From Echinicola vietnamensis DSM 17526 (GTDB taxonomy: Bacteria; Bacteroidota; Bacteroidia; Cytophagales; Cyclobacteriaceae), in the NCBI RefSeq assembly GCF_000325705.1, contig NC_019904.1, positions 1,496,001-1,560,000 on the forward strand: a stretch of DNA of 64,000 nt, in the 5' to 3' direction. A program made the position numbers and the translations under genes. The notes under the pieces are model-generated. The model was not told the origin of the DNA. It saw nothing but the letters and a program-made list of their open reading frames with translations, and searched no databases. This document shows, in pieces, positions 55,396-62,502 of the stretch (the stretch's first letter is position 1; every line of letters starts with the position of its first letter).

Positions 55396-55467
55396 GGTCC
55401 CGTAGTTCAATGGATAGAATAGAAGTTTCCTAAACTTTAGATACAGGTTCGATTCCTGTCGGGACTA
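55396..55467 (+). tRNA. tRNA-Arg (anticodon CCT)
   Basis: 72 nt fold into a full cloverleaf: acceptor GGTCCCG/CGGGACT (ending in a G-U), D stem GTTC/GAAT, anticodon stem GAAGT/ACTTT with loop TTCCTAA (anticodon CCT, reads AGG), T stem ACAGG/CCTGT with TTCGATT loop, discriminator A. CCA is not encoded. The 3' third overlaps the end of the serine recombinase gene on the other strand. Confidence 0.93.
55430..55467. other. Element/chromosome junction in tRNA-Arg (putative attL)
   Basis: The last dozen codons and stop of the minus-strand recombinase read the antisense of the tRNA anticodon loop to 3' end (peptide VPTGIEPVSKV). This is the expected footprint of an element integrated in the tRNA 3' part. 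The exact core cannot be set without the other end, which is outside the window. Confidence 0.7.
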
Positions 55468-56992
55468 CTTCATTGAAAAACCGAGAAAAATCAATTTTTT
55501 TTCGGTTTTTATTTTCTGTAACTGACTGATTTACAGTATAGATATAAAGGGCAATCTGGTTAACATACGGGGTTCGACATTTTTGGCCGTCAAACACCAG
55601 TTTTTGGGGAAATATCGAACCCACTACCTGTCTCTTCTCCTTTACCTCCAAAGTATCATATATGTTAACTAACTGACATACAGATTGTAAGGTCTGCTTT
55701 AACTTGGGTAAATGGTTCGACTTTTGTTCATTGAGGGTTGTCAGCTTATTTTCCAGCTTTTTGATCTTTTCCTGTGACTCTCTCTTTACTGCGGCAAAGT
55801 CATCGGCTTCCATACTTCCTTCGATAAGCAGGTTCCTGGCCTTGGATATCATCTTCTCGAGTCTTTCAATCTCCTCTATATACTGTTTTTTGGTTTTATG
55901 ACTACTGGAAGTTAATTCACAGTAAACATCCCTAATGCAGTCTTTATAGATATCGAGTATATTTTCCTGGGCTTTATATTTGAATAGTTCTTTCCTTACT
56001 GCTTTATTTGCGACTTCCGTTCGGAACCTTACGCCACAGGAAGACAAGCAATGGTAGTAATGATAATACCCGCCCTTCGAGCTTTTAGAGGCACTTCCGG
56101 TGAGAGGTCTGCCGCATTTATGGCAAACCAGAAATCCCCGGAGGGGGAACTTCTCGTGGGAAATGACCTTTACAGTCCGTTTGCGTTTTTTGCGTTTTCG
56201 TCCTTCCAGGACGTCTTGCACATCATTGAACAAGACTTCAGAAATTATACCTTCGTGCTTACCTTCCACCAGGTGCTCTTCTTCCTCTTTGAATGCCTTT
56301 ATTTTGATCTTTCCGTAATAGATTGGATTTCTGATCATATACCAGAATTGTCCCCTGCTGATGGACAGTCCTTTTTTGTTGACCAGCTTACGGATCTGGT
56401 CAGCGGCCAGCTGATCTTCGGCTATTTTTTCAAAGGCCCATTTCACCAGGGACGCCTGGGGTTCTTTTCGAGCAATGATCTTATTGCCATATTCATCCCG
56501 GGTATTGATATATCCAATTGGTGCTGTCCCCATATATCGCCCTTCCTTTTTTGCCCGCCGCATTCCCTGTAAGGTGTTGAGCGCCCGCCGGTCATTTTCA
56601 ACTTCCGGGGCAGCCAGATAAAAGGCCAGCATCATTTTTTGTTCCGGTATGCTCAGGTCGAGGGGCTGTTCGATGGCCTGGATGTCGATCCCCAGTTTGG
56701 TAAGAGTAGAAATCATCAGGTAAGCATCGCCGGTATTCCGGCTAAAGCGGTCCCACTTGGTAAAGAGGATCATGTTGGTACTGGTGCGCCGTTTTCTAAT
56801 TTGGGCAAGAAGCTTTTGCCACTCGGGACGATCAAACGTCCGGGCTGAATAGTCTTCAAAGATGACACGTCCCACCTGAATATTTTGAAATTCGCAATAC
56901 TTCCGCAACACCTCTTCCTGGTACCTTTGGGAGTATCCTTTGTCGGCCTGTTCATCTGTACTTACCCTAATATAAAGGTCTGCGATCTTCAT
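55430..56992 (-). CDS. Large serine recombinase (integrase) of the genomic island
   Basis: A 520-aa site-specific recombinase. The resolvase domain (1-150) has the nucleophile Ser11 in LYIRVSTDEQ, with TKWDRFSRN and AAPEVENDRR. The recombinase domain (about 165-260) is followed by a zinc ribbon (CHKCGRPL ... HCLSSCG) and a long coiled coil (about 370-430), as in phiC31-type integrases. The C-terminal residues are encoded inside tRNA-Arg. A 55-aa ORF overlaps its start by 26 bp. It should integrate and, with a partner, excise the element. Confidence 0.93.
   Translation of the reverse strand: MKIADLYIRVSTDEQADKGYSQRYQEEVLRKYCEFQNIQVGRVIFEDYSARTFDRPEWQKLLAQIRKRRTSTNMILFTKWDRFSRNTGDAYLMISTLTKLGIDIQAIEQPLDLSIPEQKMMLAFYLAAPEVENDRRALNTLQGMRRAKKEGRYMGTAPIGYINTRDEYGNKIIARKEPQASLVKWAFEKIAEDQLAADQIRKLVNKKGLSISRGQFWYMIRNPIYYGKIKIKAFKEEEEHLVEGKHEGIISEVLFNDVQDVLEGRKRKKRKRTVKVISHEKFPLRGFLVCHKCGRPLTGSASKSSKGGYYHYYHCLSSCGVRFRTEVANKAVRKELFKYKAQENILDIYKDCIRDVYCELTSSSHKTKKQYIEEIERLEKMISKARNLLIEGSMEADDFAAVKRESQEKIKKLENKLTTLNEQKSNHLPKLKQTLQSVCQLVNIYDTLEVKEKRQVVGSIFPQKLVFDGQKCRTPYVNQIALYIYTVNQSVTENKNRKKIDFSRFFNEVVPTGIEPVSKV
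55474..55513 (+). terminator. Terminator after tRNA-Arg, inside the recombinase gene
   Basis: GAAAAACCGA / TCGGTTTTTAT stem with T-rich loop and tail, 6 bp past the tRNA. It lies in the 3' coding part of the recombinase on the other strand, so the element itself may supply the tRNA terminator. Confidence 0.55.
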
Positions 56993-57134
56993 CTACTTTA
57001 AATATCTGATAAACAACTAATTTAGTAATTTTATACATAAAATCCAAAGTTTTCTTTGATTCGTCTAAGTTGATTTTATGGCCATTTTCTTGCAATACTT
57101 TTTGTAGTTTTTCGGGTGTTACAGACCTGTTCAT
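56967..57134 (-). CDS. Small 55-aa protein upstream of the recombinase
   Basis: ATG 57134 (MNRSVTPEKLQKVLQENG start) to TAG 56967. The sequence has an amphipathic helix pattern (PEKLQKVLQENGHKINLDESKKTLDFMYKI), like short proteins found in front of Bacteroidetes recombinases. It overlaps the recombinase start by 26 bp in another frame, suggesting coupled translation. Candidate excision or control factor; no strong ribosome-binding site. Role inferred. Confidence 0.5.
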   Translation of the reverse strand: MNRSVTPEKLQKVLQENGHKINLDESKKTLDFMYKITKLVVYQIFKVDEDRRPLY

Positions 57135-57226
57135 GACGGCTATTGTTTTGAATGAGGCTTCAAAATGCCATTATCCTTTGCGATTTATTCACACTGCCAC
57201 CCGAAGGTATATGCCAAGCTCAGCAT

Positions 57227-57253
57227 AAAAAGGGGGCTTTACAGCTCCCCGTT
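57227..57253 (-). terminator. Terminator overlapping the radC-like stop
   Basis: Minus-strand GGGGAGCT-GTAA-AGCCCCC then TTTTT; it contains the stop codon in its loop region. Separates the radC-like gene from the recombinase unit. Confidence 0.75.
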
Positions 57254-57700
57254 ATCGGCAAAGGAATAATATCCTTCCCGGGTTATGATCAGGTGGTCCA
57301 GTACGGATATATCCAAAAAACTTCCGGCTGCAGCCAGCTTATCGGTCAGGCTTTTATCCGGTTGGCTTTTCTTCAGGGAACCACTGGGGTGATTATGCGC
57401 TAAAATTATGGCGTTTGCAGCTGTTTTGAGAGCCACGGCAAAGATCACCCTGGGATCGGCCATTGTCCCGCTTCTTCCGCCAACGCTCGCATTAAATATT
57501 CCCAGGACCTGGTTAGCGGAATTCAACAGGATCACTTTAAACTCTTCCACAAATTCAATTTGGTCTTTATCCCAGTTTTTCAACAGGAGCTTATAGGCAT
57601 CTTTACTCGATCCTATTTTAGACCGTTCACTGGCTTTGACCTTATTGCGGTAGGTCAGTTTGACTTCGGCGGCTTTCCATTGATTTTTTGACGTTTCCAT
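57239..57700 (-). CDS. RadC-like JAB/MPN domain protein
   Basis: A 153-aa protein holding only the JAMM metalloprotease-like half of RadC (usually about 220 aa); the N-terminal helix-hairpin-helix part is missing. The metal motif is ILAHNHPSGSLKKSQPD, preceded by EEFKVILLNSANQVLG and followed by DISVLDHLIITREGYYSFAD. Such short RadC proteins are common on plasmids and integrative elements (the YeeS/YkfG type), including conjugative leading regions. It has its own hairpin leader and terminator. Activity unknown. Confidence 0.88.
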   Translation of the reverse strand: METSKNQWKAAEVKLTYRNKVKASERSKIGSSKDAYKLLLKNWDKDQIEFVEEFKVILLNSANQVLGIFNASVGGRSGTMADPRVIFAVALKTAANAIILAHNHPSGSLKKSQPDKSLTDKLAAAGSFLDISVLDHLIITREGYYSFADNGEL

Positions 57701-57743
57701 AATCTTCTTGATTTAAGTTAAACATGAATTATGGTGCCGCCAC

Positions 57744-57852
57744 AGGCCCTTTGCGAGCAAGGCCATGAGGAAACGGAATAAAATGCAGGGCGGAGCCGTC
57801 GGGCAAGTGTTTATGCCGTAGTCTCATGTGCCGCCTCCGAGCAAACGGGCCT
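57744..57852 (-). promoter_or_regulatory. Nested hairpin leader of the radC-like gene
   Basis: Three stacked stems: outer AGGCCC-TTTGC (57744-57754) with GCAAA-C-GGGCCT (57841-57852), middle CATGAG (57764-57769) with CTCATG (57823-57828), inner CGGAATAAA (57774-57782) with TTTATGCCG (57810-57818), one A/G mismatch. The same inner stem recurs before the DUF932 gene. Directly upstream of the radC-like gene (start 57700). Confidence 0.75.
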
Positions 57853-58010
57853 AACTTTGTACCGTAATTGATGATGAGATTTGAAAGGATGCCCTTTAAC
57901 CTTTTTGAGCATCGCGTTCTTTTATTTGACATCGCTTTTTCCCGATCAATAAATGAGTCTTTTCTTTGCTTCTTTCCTGAGATTAAGATAGAAGGTCATC
58001 TTCATTAAAA

Positions 58011-58043
58011 GAGAAGAAAAGCCGGGGCGGGTACCGCCCCGGC
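58011..58043 (-). terminator. Terminator of the DUF932 gene
   Basis: Perfect GC stem GCCGGGGCG-GGTAC-CGCCCCGGC followed on the minus strand by TTTTCTTCTCTTTT, 7 bp past the stop. Confidence 0.88.
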
Positions 58044-58049
58044 CCGGCT

Positions 58050-59114
58050 TCAGTTTAACGCTTCCTCCCCATGTTTTACGAACTCTCCACACAGGTTAAA
58101 TGCCCGTTGCCCTTTGATCTGGGCGGTACCGCCCAGTAGAATGGATTTGGTTTTATCCTCCTCCGATTTAAAGGACCGCACATTTTGAAAATACCCGGTG
58201 ACGGCGTTGTATGCCCCAAACACGGTTCCCTTAGTAGTTGGCATTTGTTGAGCTTCGCTCATAAGGGCATAGGCAAAAGCGTCTTCACATTGATTTTTAA
58301 AGTTTGTTGAAAGGTCTTCTACCTCACCCCTGTGCAACTTGCCCAGTGTTTCCTTATTGGGTGCCAATGCCTGTTGAATGAGGCGTTTTACCTGTCTGTC
58401 GGTGATTTTCACTTTAGCCCACCGGTCAAAGGTTTGCAGCATGGCCTGTGCTGATTGGGTTACGATACCCATGAGCTTGTGTGCCTGCGCCAGTCGTTCT
58501 TTCGCCCCGGAAGTGTGCCGAATCCTAACCACCCGGGACAGTTTGCCCATGGCCGCATTCAAGGTGTTCTGACAAACGATCCGCACGGGCGTAAAGGCGG
58601 CAGTGATGCTGCCCGTTCCATCGTGGGAGGTGGTCAAAAAGATGTACTGGTCGATCAGGTCGTCCTTACCTACCCTGATATTGCCGGACAGTTTGGCGGT
58701 GATGAAGATCCGCTCCCCATTGCCGAGAGCTCCGGCGGTTTCATATTTTATCCCTTTGCCTTCCTTGACGATGGCATCGAAAAAGGCGAAGGCATCGGCA
58801 TTCTGTACCACCTTGTAATCTTTGCCCACTACACCCAATACGGTATGGTTATCTTCCCGCATGGTGGCAAAATGGGAATGAACGGGCAGTGAAAGGTCCT
58901 GATGATTCAGCCCCTCTTCTCCCACAGCCATTTGGGAGGTGGTGGTAAACAAGGGTGTTTTGACCACCTTATAATCCAGCCCGGCAAATTGGATGGCCTC
59001 TTTACTGGTGGGGTAATCTTCCACCACCTGTCCGAGCTTGTGCCATGCGGGCTTCTTCACGGAGAAAAAGCTGTGACGTCCTGTGCTTTCGTTGAAATGA
59101 ATGTTGTGTCCCAT
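58050..59114 (-). CDS. DUF932 domain protein (mobile-element associated)
   Basis: A 354-aa protein of the DUF932 / phage-plasmid-like family. Its start is GHNIHFNESTGRHSFFSVKKPAWHKLG; later blocks include VGKDYKVVQNADAFAFFDAIV and TSHDGTGSITAAFTPVRIVCQNTLNAAM. Biochemical role unknown. Members are frequent in conjugative plasmids and phages and have been listed among genes entering the recipient first. It is monocistronic between a hairpin leader and a strong terminator. Confidence 0.88.
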   Translation of the reverse strand: MGHNIHFNESTGRHSFFSVKKPAWHKLGQVVEDYPTSKEAIQFAGLDYKVVKTPLFTTTSQMAVGEEGLNHQDLSLPVHSHFATMREDNHTVLGVVGKDYKVVQNADAFAFFDAIVKEGKGIKYETAGALGNGERIFITAKLSGNIRVGKDDLIDQYIFLTTSHDGTGSITAAFTPVRIVCQNTLNAAMGKLSRVVRIRHTSGAKERLAQAHKLMGIVTQSAQAMLQTFDRWAKVKITDRQVKRLIQQALAPNKETLGKLHRGEVEDLSTNFKNQCEDAFAYALMSEAQQMPTTKGTVFGAYNAVTGYFQNVRSFKSEEDKTKSILLGGTAQIKGQRAFNLCGEFVKHGEEALN

Positions 59115-59190
59115 GATTTTTACATTTTAAGGGTTAAACTTGAATTCATTTCTTTCTGCCTGCTAAAAGAAAAAACTGCTGCAAAACACA

Positions 59191-59379
59191 TTTTTTCAAA
59201 AGAAAACCGGCAAAAAGAAAGCATGATAAAAGGGGCGGGATCATGGGCCAAAGGAAACGGAATAAATGAGGGCCATGTGGGTAGGAAGGTGTTTATGCCG
59301 TCCCTTTTGCCCCCATTTGCAGCAATCCAAAACTACCGCCCCTATCTTCGCTGCGCTTTTTGCCGGTTTTTTGAAAAAA
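59191..59379 (-). promoter_or_regulatory. Nested hairpin leader of the DUF932 gene
   Basis: Outer stem CCGGCAAAAAG (59207-59217) with CTTTTTGCCGG (59356-59366), extended by A/T pairs to 59191 and 59379. Next AGGGGCGG (59231-59238) with CCGCCCCT (59336-59343), ATGGG with CCCAT, AAAGG with CCTTT. The inner stem CGGAATAAA (59258-59266) pairs with TTTATGCCG (59292-59300), with the same A/G mismatch as at 57774-57818. Upstream of the DUF932 start (59114). Confidence 0.78.
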
Positions 59380-59439
59380 ATTGAGTGAAAGGCATTCGCT
59401 TAGTGGATGGTAGCTTAATTCTTAAGGAAGAAAACGATC

Positions 59440-59535
59440 CCGCAGCAAGGATAGTAGCGGCATCCCCCGGAGGTCCGGGGATATAGCGGATAGCCTGACC
59501 CGCAGGGGCTGCCCAAGAAACTTCGGGTTCAAAAT
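59440..59535. ncRNA. GC-rich structured segment, possible RNA
   Basis: Holds a hairpin ATCCCC-GG/CCGGGGAT (59462-59482) flanked by GATAGTAGCGG and ATATAGCGGATAGCCTGACCCG, then CAGGGGCTGCCC. This wording recurs in Bacteroidetes intergenic regions from memory; it may be a small conserved RNA motif, but no family is assigned. Strand uncertain. Confidence 0.35.
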
Positions 59536-59550
59536 AATTTCAACTGAAAC

Positions 59551-59593
59551 ATTTGAGATAAATGGAAAAATATTTATTCCACTTATCTCAAAT
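59551..59593 (-). terminator. Hairpin at the end of the Qat operon
   Basis: ATTTGAGATAA(A)TGGA pairs with TCCA(C)TTATCTCAAAT; the right arm contains the qatD stop codon. No long T-run follows, so termination is probable but not certain. Confidence 0.5.
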
Positions 59594-60332
59594 TCTTTGA
59601 TTCTAAGACAGCTTTAAAGTTCTCATAAATAGATTTAGAAACTTCCTGAGATGGCTTTTTCACTATTTCAGAGATATGGGCTATTGTGTGATCTATATTT
59701 AGGGGAGAATTTACCATCGATTTATTGGTGATGAACGGCCCATCAGACTCGGTTAATAGCCTTGAATCAGGAATGCTCTGGATTATTTTTCGTCCATTTT
59801 TCGACCTACACATAGATGAGTTAACTGAAAAATAAAAACCATAACTCAAAGCTAGCTCCATATTTTTCAAACTCCCAGAATACCAATGAAGTATAACCTT
59901 CCCAGGATAGTTTTTACCTATCCTTTCTATCACTTCAGACTCACTTCCTCTTGAATGTACTGTTAATACTTTATTCCCTTCAGTTGCGCATAGGTCAATT
60001 ATTTTTTGGAAAACTTTAGTTTGCGCAGTTTTTGAAGAATCTGGACAACGATTAATAAGATCTAAACCTATTTCACCGATATACCTGGTTGTTTTCAAAA
60101 GGTCTTCAAATTGACCTAGTTCCCGATATCTTTCTTCCGCCAATTCAGGATGAAGTCCAAGAGCAGGTCGAACATATTTTTTGTTTTCACAAATCTTTTG
60201 GGTAAAGTGATAAACAGAGGGTGTATTGGTAACAGCTATGGCGTAAATCCTGTTATTTTCGATATCTGCTAATAAATCAGCTGGTCTTGGATAAAGATCC
60301 AGATGGAAATGCGTATCTATGGCATTTATCAT
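59583..60332 (-). CDS. qatD: QatD, TatD-family nuclease of the Qat anti-phage system
   Basis: A 249-aa metal-dependent hydrolase of the TatD DNase family. The metal ligands are all present: HxH in IDTHFHLDLYP, Glu in YIGEIGLDLINR, His in LTVHSRGSES, His in VILHWYSGS and Asp in LLTESDGPF. Fourth gene of the Qat operon, starting 5 bp after the qatC stop. In the described system all four genes are needed for phage defence; the mechanism is not settled. Confidence 0.9.
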   Translation of the reverse strand: MINAIDTHFHLDLYPRPADLLADIENNRIYAIAVTNTPSVYHFTQKICENKKYVRPALGLHPELAEERYRELGQFEDLLKTTRYIGEIGLDLINRCPDSSKTAQTKVFQKIIDLCATEGNKVLTVHSRGSESEVIERIGKNYPGKVILHWYSGSLKNMELALSYGFYFSVNSSMCRSKNGRKIIQSIPDSRLLTESDGPFITNKSMVNSPLNIDHTIAHISEIVKKPSQEVSKSIYENFKAVLESKNLR

Positions 60333-60336
60333 TATG

Positions 60337-61677
60337 CTATTTAATAAGATCTTCTACTTCTTTCATTCCTCTTTCATATACTCCTACATATTTTAAAAGA
60401 TCATCTTTTTTGTTTGGTAGCGGTCCAGATCGAAGTACATGAAGAGATAGCTTAGGTTTGTCTTTCTTTAATCTTGCAATTGCCATTTTAAAGGCTCTAT
60501 AATCACGGCCAATATCATCTTTGTGAGGCAACTGAGACTCGTTCATCTCGTACACGTAATATTTATCATCATCTAAATCAGCAAACTTTAACGCTGCCCT
60601 TCTAATGATGCAGGGGGTGCAATATCCACAATTCTTTTGATTTGTTGAATTTTTCCTTTTCACATTTACATTCTTGGAATTAGGATGGGCGCAAGAAACC
60701 GACTCATTAAAATGTTTCTTTATGAAATCAGGACCTTTGGTATCTCTTATCATTTCTCCCTTAGTACAATACTGGTAAGGGTTAATGATCTTGTTATCAA
60801 TTCCCAAATTATCAAGAACGTTCCTTAACAGCATGAGAAAGTGAGGATGGGTTGTTCTGGTACTCGAACTCCCAATTCTTGAAAACGTTAAGGGAATATT
60901 TAATGAGATTAAACCATTCTCGGGAATATAAAGAGGAATATCATTTCCAAATGAATTTGCAACGGTAATACCAAGTGCTATAAACAAGATTGACCGTGAT
61001 CTGGATGATGGCTCCTTTCCATATTTATTATTTAGCTGTACAGGTTGTGCATTAAATAAGAATTGCTCAATCTTTCGGTCTTTAAATTCCGACGTCAATA
61101 AATTTATTATCCGGGTTTGGGTCATATTCTCAAAGCCTTGAGATTTATGATGTCCCACAACCGCAATATCATGACCGGAAGCAAGTAAATCCGTAACGCC
61201 AATAAAAGAATCCAGTCCCCCCGAAAGCAGTGATACTTTTGAAATGTTTGTATCTGATTCTGATTTTTTCGGCGTGTGAGGGCCGGATTGGCGCCTCCTT
61301 AAAAATAATTCCCAATGGTCCCCGGTAAGAAAATTTAAAGCACTTTGAAAATCTTCTTTTGCATGTTTCCATTTATCTAGATTAACAACAGGTAGATAAA
61401 GCTTCAGATACCTGCTCCAGTTTTGGAAACCGTGTTGATCTCTGGAAACTAACTGATCTGCAGTGTATACTGATACTGCGGCATTTAAGAATTCAGTAAC
61501 CTCATCTGATGGTTTTAGATGCTTTTCTTTTATAAGCCAACTAATATTATCCTGTAGGCTTTTATCAGATATTTTATTGTTTCCAGAGGGAATATATATG
61601 CATTTAGAATTATTCGTCTCAGTTATTTCGAACTTGTCATCTTTATGGTCTCGAAAAATTATATTAAAGGTTTTCAT
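60337..61677 (-). CDS. qatC: QatC, QueC-like ATPase of the Qat system
   Basis: A 446-aa protein whose central part has the PP-loop SLLSGGLDSFIGVTDLLASG (about 153-172) of 7-cyano-7-deazaguanine synthase QueC. The QueC-type zinc cysteines appear near the C-terminus (SCAHPNSKN, then NCGYCTPCIIRRAALKF). A 130-residue N-terminal extension has no known match to me. Its start overlaps the qatB stop by 4 bp. It probably modifies a protein or nucleic acid with a deazaguanine-type chemistry; this is inference. Confidence 0.9.
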   Translation of the reverse strand: MKTFNIIFRDHKDDKFEITETNNSKCIYIPSGNNKISDKSLQDNISWLIKEKHLKPSDEVTEFLNAAVSVYTADQLVSRDQHGFQNWSRYLKLYLPVVNLDKWKHAKEDFQSALNFLTGDHWELFLRRRQSGPHTPKKSESDTNISKVSLLSGGLDSFIGVTDLLASGHDIAVVGHHKSQGFENMTQTRIINLLTSEFKDRKIEQFLFNAQPVQLNNKYGKEPSSRSRSILFIALGITVANSFGNDIPLYIPENGLISLNIPLTFSRIGSSSTRTTHPHFLMLLRNVLDNLGIDNKIINPYQYCTKGEMIRDTKGPDFIKKHFNESVSCAHPNSKNVNVKRKNSTNQKNCGYCTPCIIRRAALKFADLDDDKYYVYEMNESQLPHKDDIGRDYRAFKMAIARLKKDKPKLSLHVLRSGPLPNKKDDLLKYVGVYERGMKEVEDLIK

Positions 61678-62501
61678 GATTCTAACGTTTGATAAGCTTC
61701 CTGGAAAATATTTTCGATTGTTTCTTTACCACTTCCTTGGGAGAAATCTATATTTAAGACATCCACATCTACAAAGTCATATTCAACACTAGATGAGATA
61801 TACTCTTTTATGTCTGCCTCTTTCTTAATTGCATCTCTGGGTGTCATGCTGTTCTTTTCAATACACAAGCTAAGTTCCTGCAACCAGCGTTCATATATAT
61901 ATGCCTTGATCCCATCCAAAATGGCTTCCTTAATATCACTTTCGCTTAAAGAATCTAATTTGTTAATGTTATTATCATCAAGTTTAAATTTGTCATAGAG
62001 TTTATCCAATGCATCTATAATAGCTTGCCTGGCATCGGCTTCTTCATTGGTTGTGCCAACCGGAGCAATAGCATCAACGATTCCTGCAAAAACAATTTCA
62101 GCAGATTTCCCAATTAAATCTTGAAGACCAAGGTTAGTTAATGTCTGTTCAAGCCCCCTGCTCGCTATACTTCCTAAAACGCCTCCTAAATTGGCAATCG
62201 CTCTTTTACCTCCACTTGATGATCGAGAAGCTTTTTTTGCTCCCCCTAGAGACCTGACATAGGATCTTGCGGCATGTTTCACCGTAATTCCGGTAGCATT
62301 ATTTATATAGCGGGATAACGCTCGTTTCGCTCCGGAGTAATTCTTTGAAAGATCATTTTCATTATTTTCTTTCTTTGGTGCATCACCTTTTTCAGGATCG
62401 TTATCATTGTTGTTAGAGTCAGGGGAGTCACCATTTGGTGCCCAGGGAGGAAGAAGAGGAGATTTCCCTTTTGGTCCTCCAAATGAACTTGAAGTTCCCA
62501 T
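61674..62501 (-). CDS. qatB: QatB, protein of unknown function in the Qat system
   Basis: A 275-aa protein. It begins MGTSSSFGGPKGKSPLLPPW, a start typical of QatB as I recall it, then an acidic Asn/Asp-rich linker (30-50) and an alpha-helical body. A Gly/Ser/Lys patch (GGAKKASRSSSGGKRAIANLGG) lies near 85-110. No catalytic motif is seen. It sits 1 bp after qatA and overlaps qatC by 4 bp. Identity rests mainly on operon position plus the N-terminal motif. Confidence 0.82.
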   Translation of the reverse strand: MGTSSSFGGPKGKSPLLPPWAPNGDSPDSNNNDNDPEKGDAPKKENNENDLSKNYSGAKRALSRYINNATGITVKHAARSYVRSLGGAKKASRSSSGGKRAIANLGGVLGSIASRGLEQTLTNLGLQDLIGKSAEIVFAGIVDAIAPVGTTNEEADARQAIIDALDKLYDKFKLDDNNINKLDSLSESDIKEAILDGIKAYIYERWLQELSLCIEKNSMTPRDAIKKEADIKEYISSSVEYDFVDVDVLNIDFSQGSGKETIENIFQEAYQTLES

Positions 62502-62502
62502 A

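Larger units (their letters stand above)
57701..58049. other. Leader and spacer upstream of radC-like gene
   Basis: Contains the nested hairpin 57744-57852 and the DUF932 terminator. A 67-aa minus-strand frame (57729-57932) lies across the hairpin and is not taken as a gene. Confidence 0.6.
59115..59582. other. Leader of DUF932 gene plus structured GC-rich segment
   Basis: 468 bp without a gene. Holds the long nested hairpin 59191-59379, then a GC-rich structured stretch (59440-59535), then a hairpin after qatD. Confidence 0.6.

Noticed and set aside
57729..57932. 67-codon minus-strand frame upstream of the radC-like gene
   Set aside because: It runs through both arms of the nested hairpin, has no family pattern, and is not preserved in the second hairpin copy.
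59583..61677. Queuosine (QueC) and housekeeping TatD genes
   Set aside because: The tight four-gene operon with a KAP ATPase and QatB, the N-terminal extension of the QueC-like protein and the island setting fit Qat better than core metabolism.
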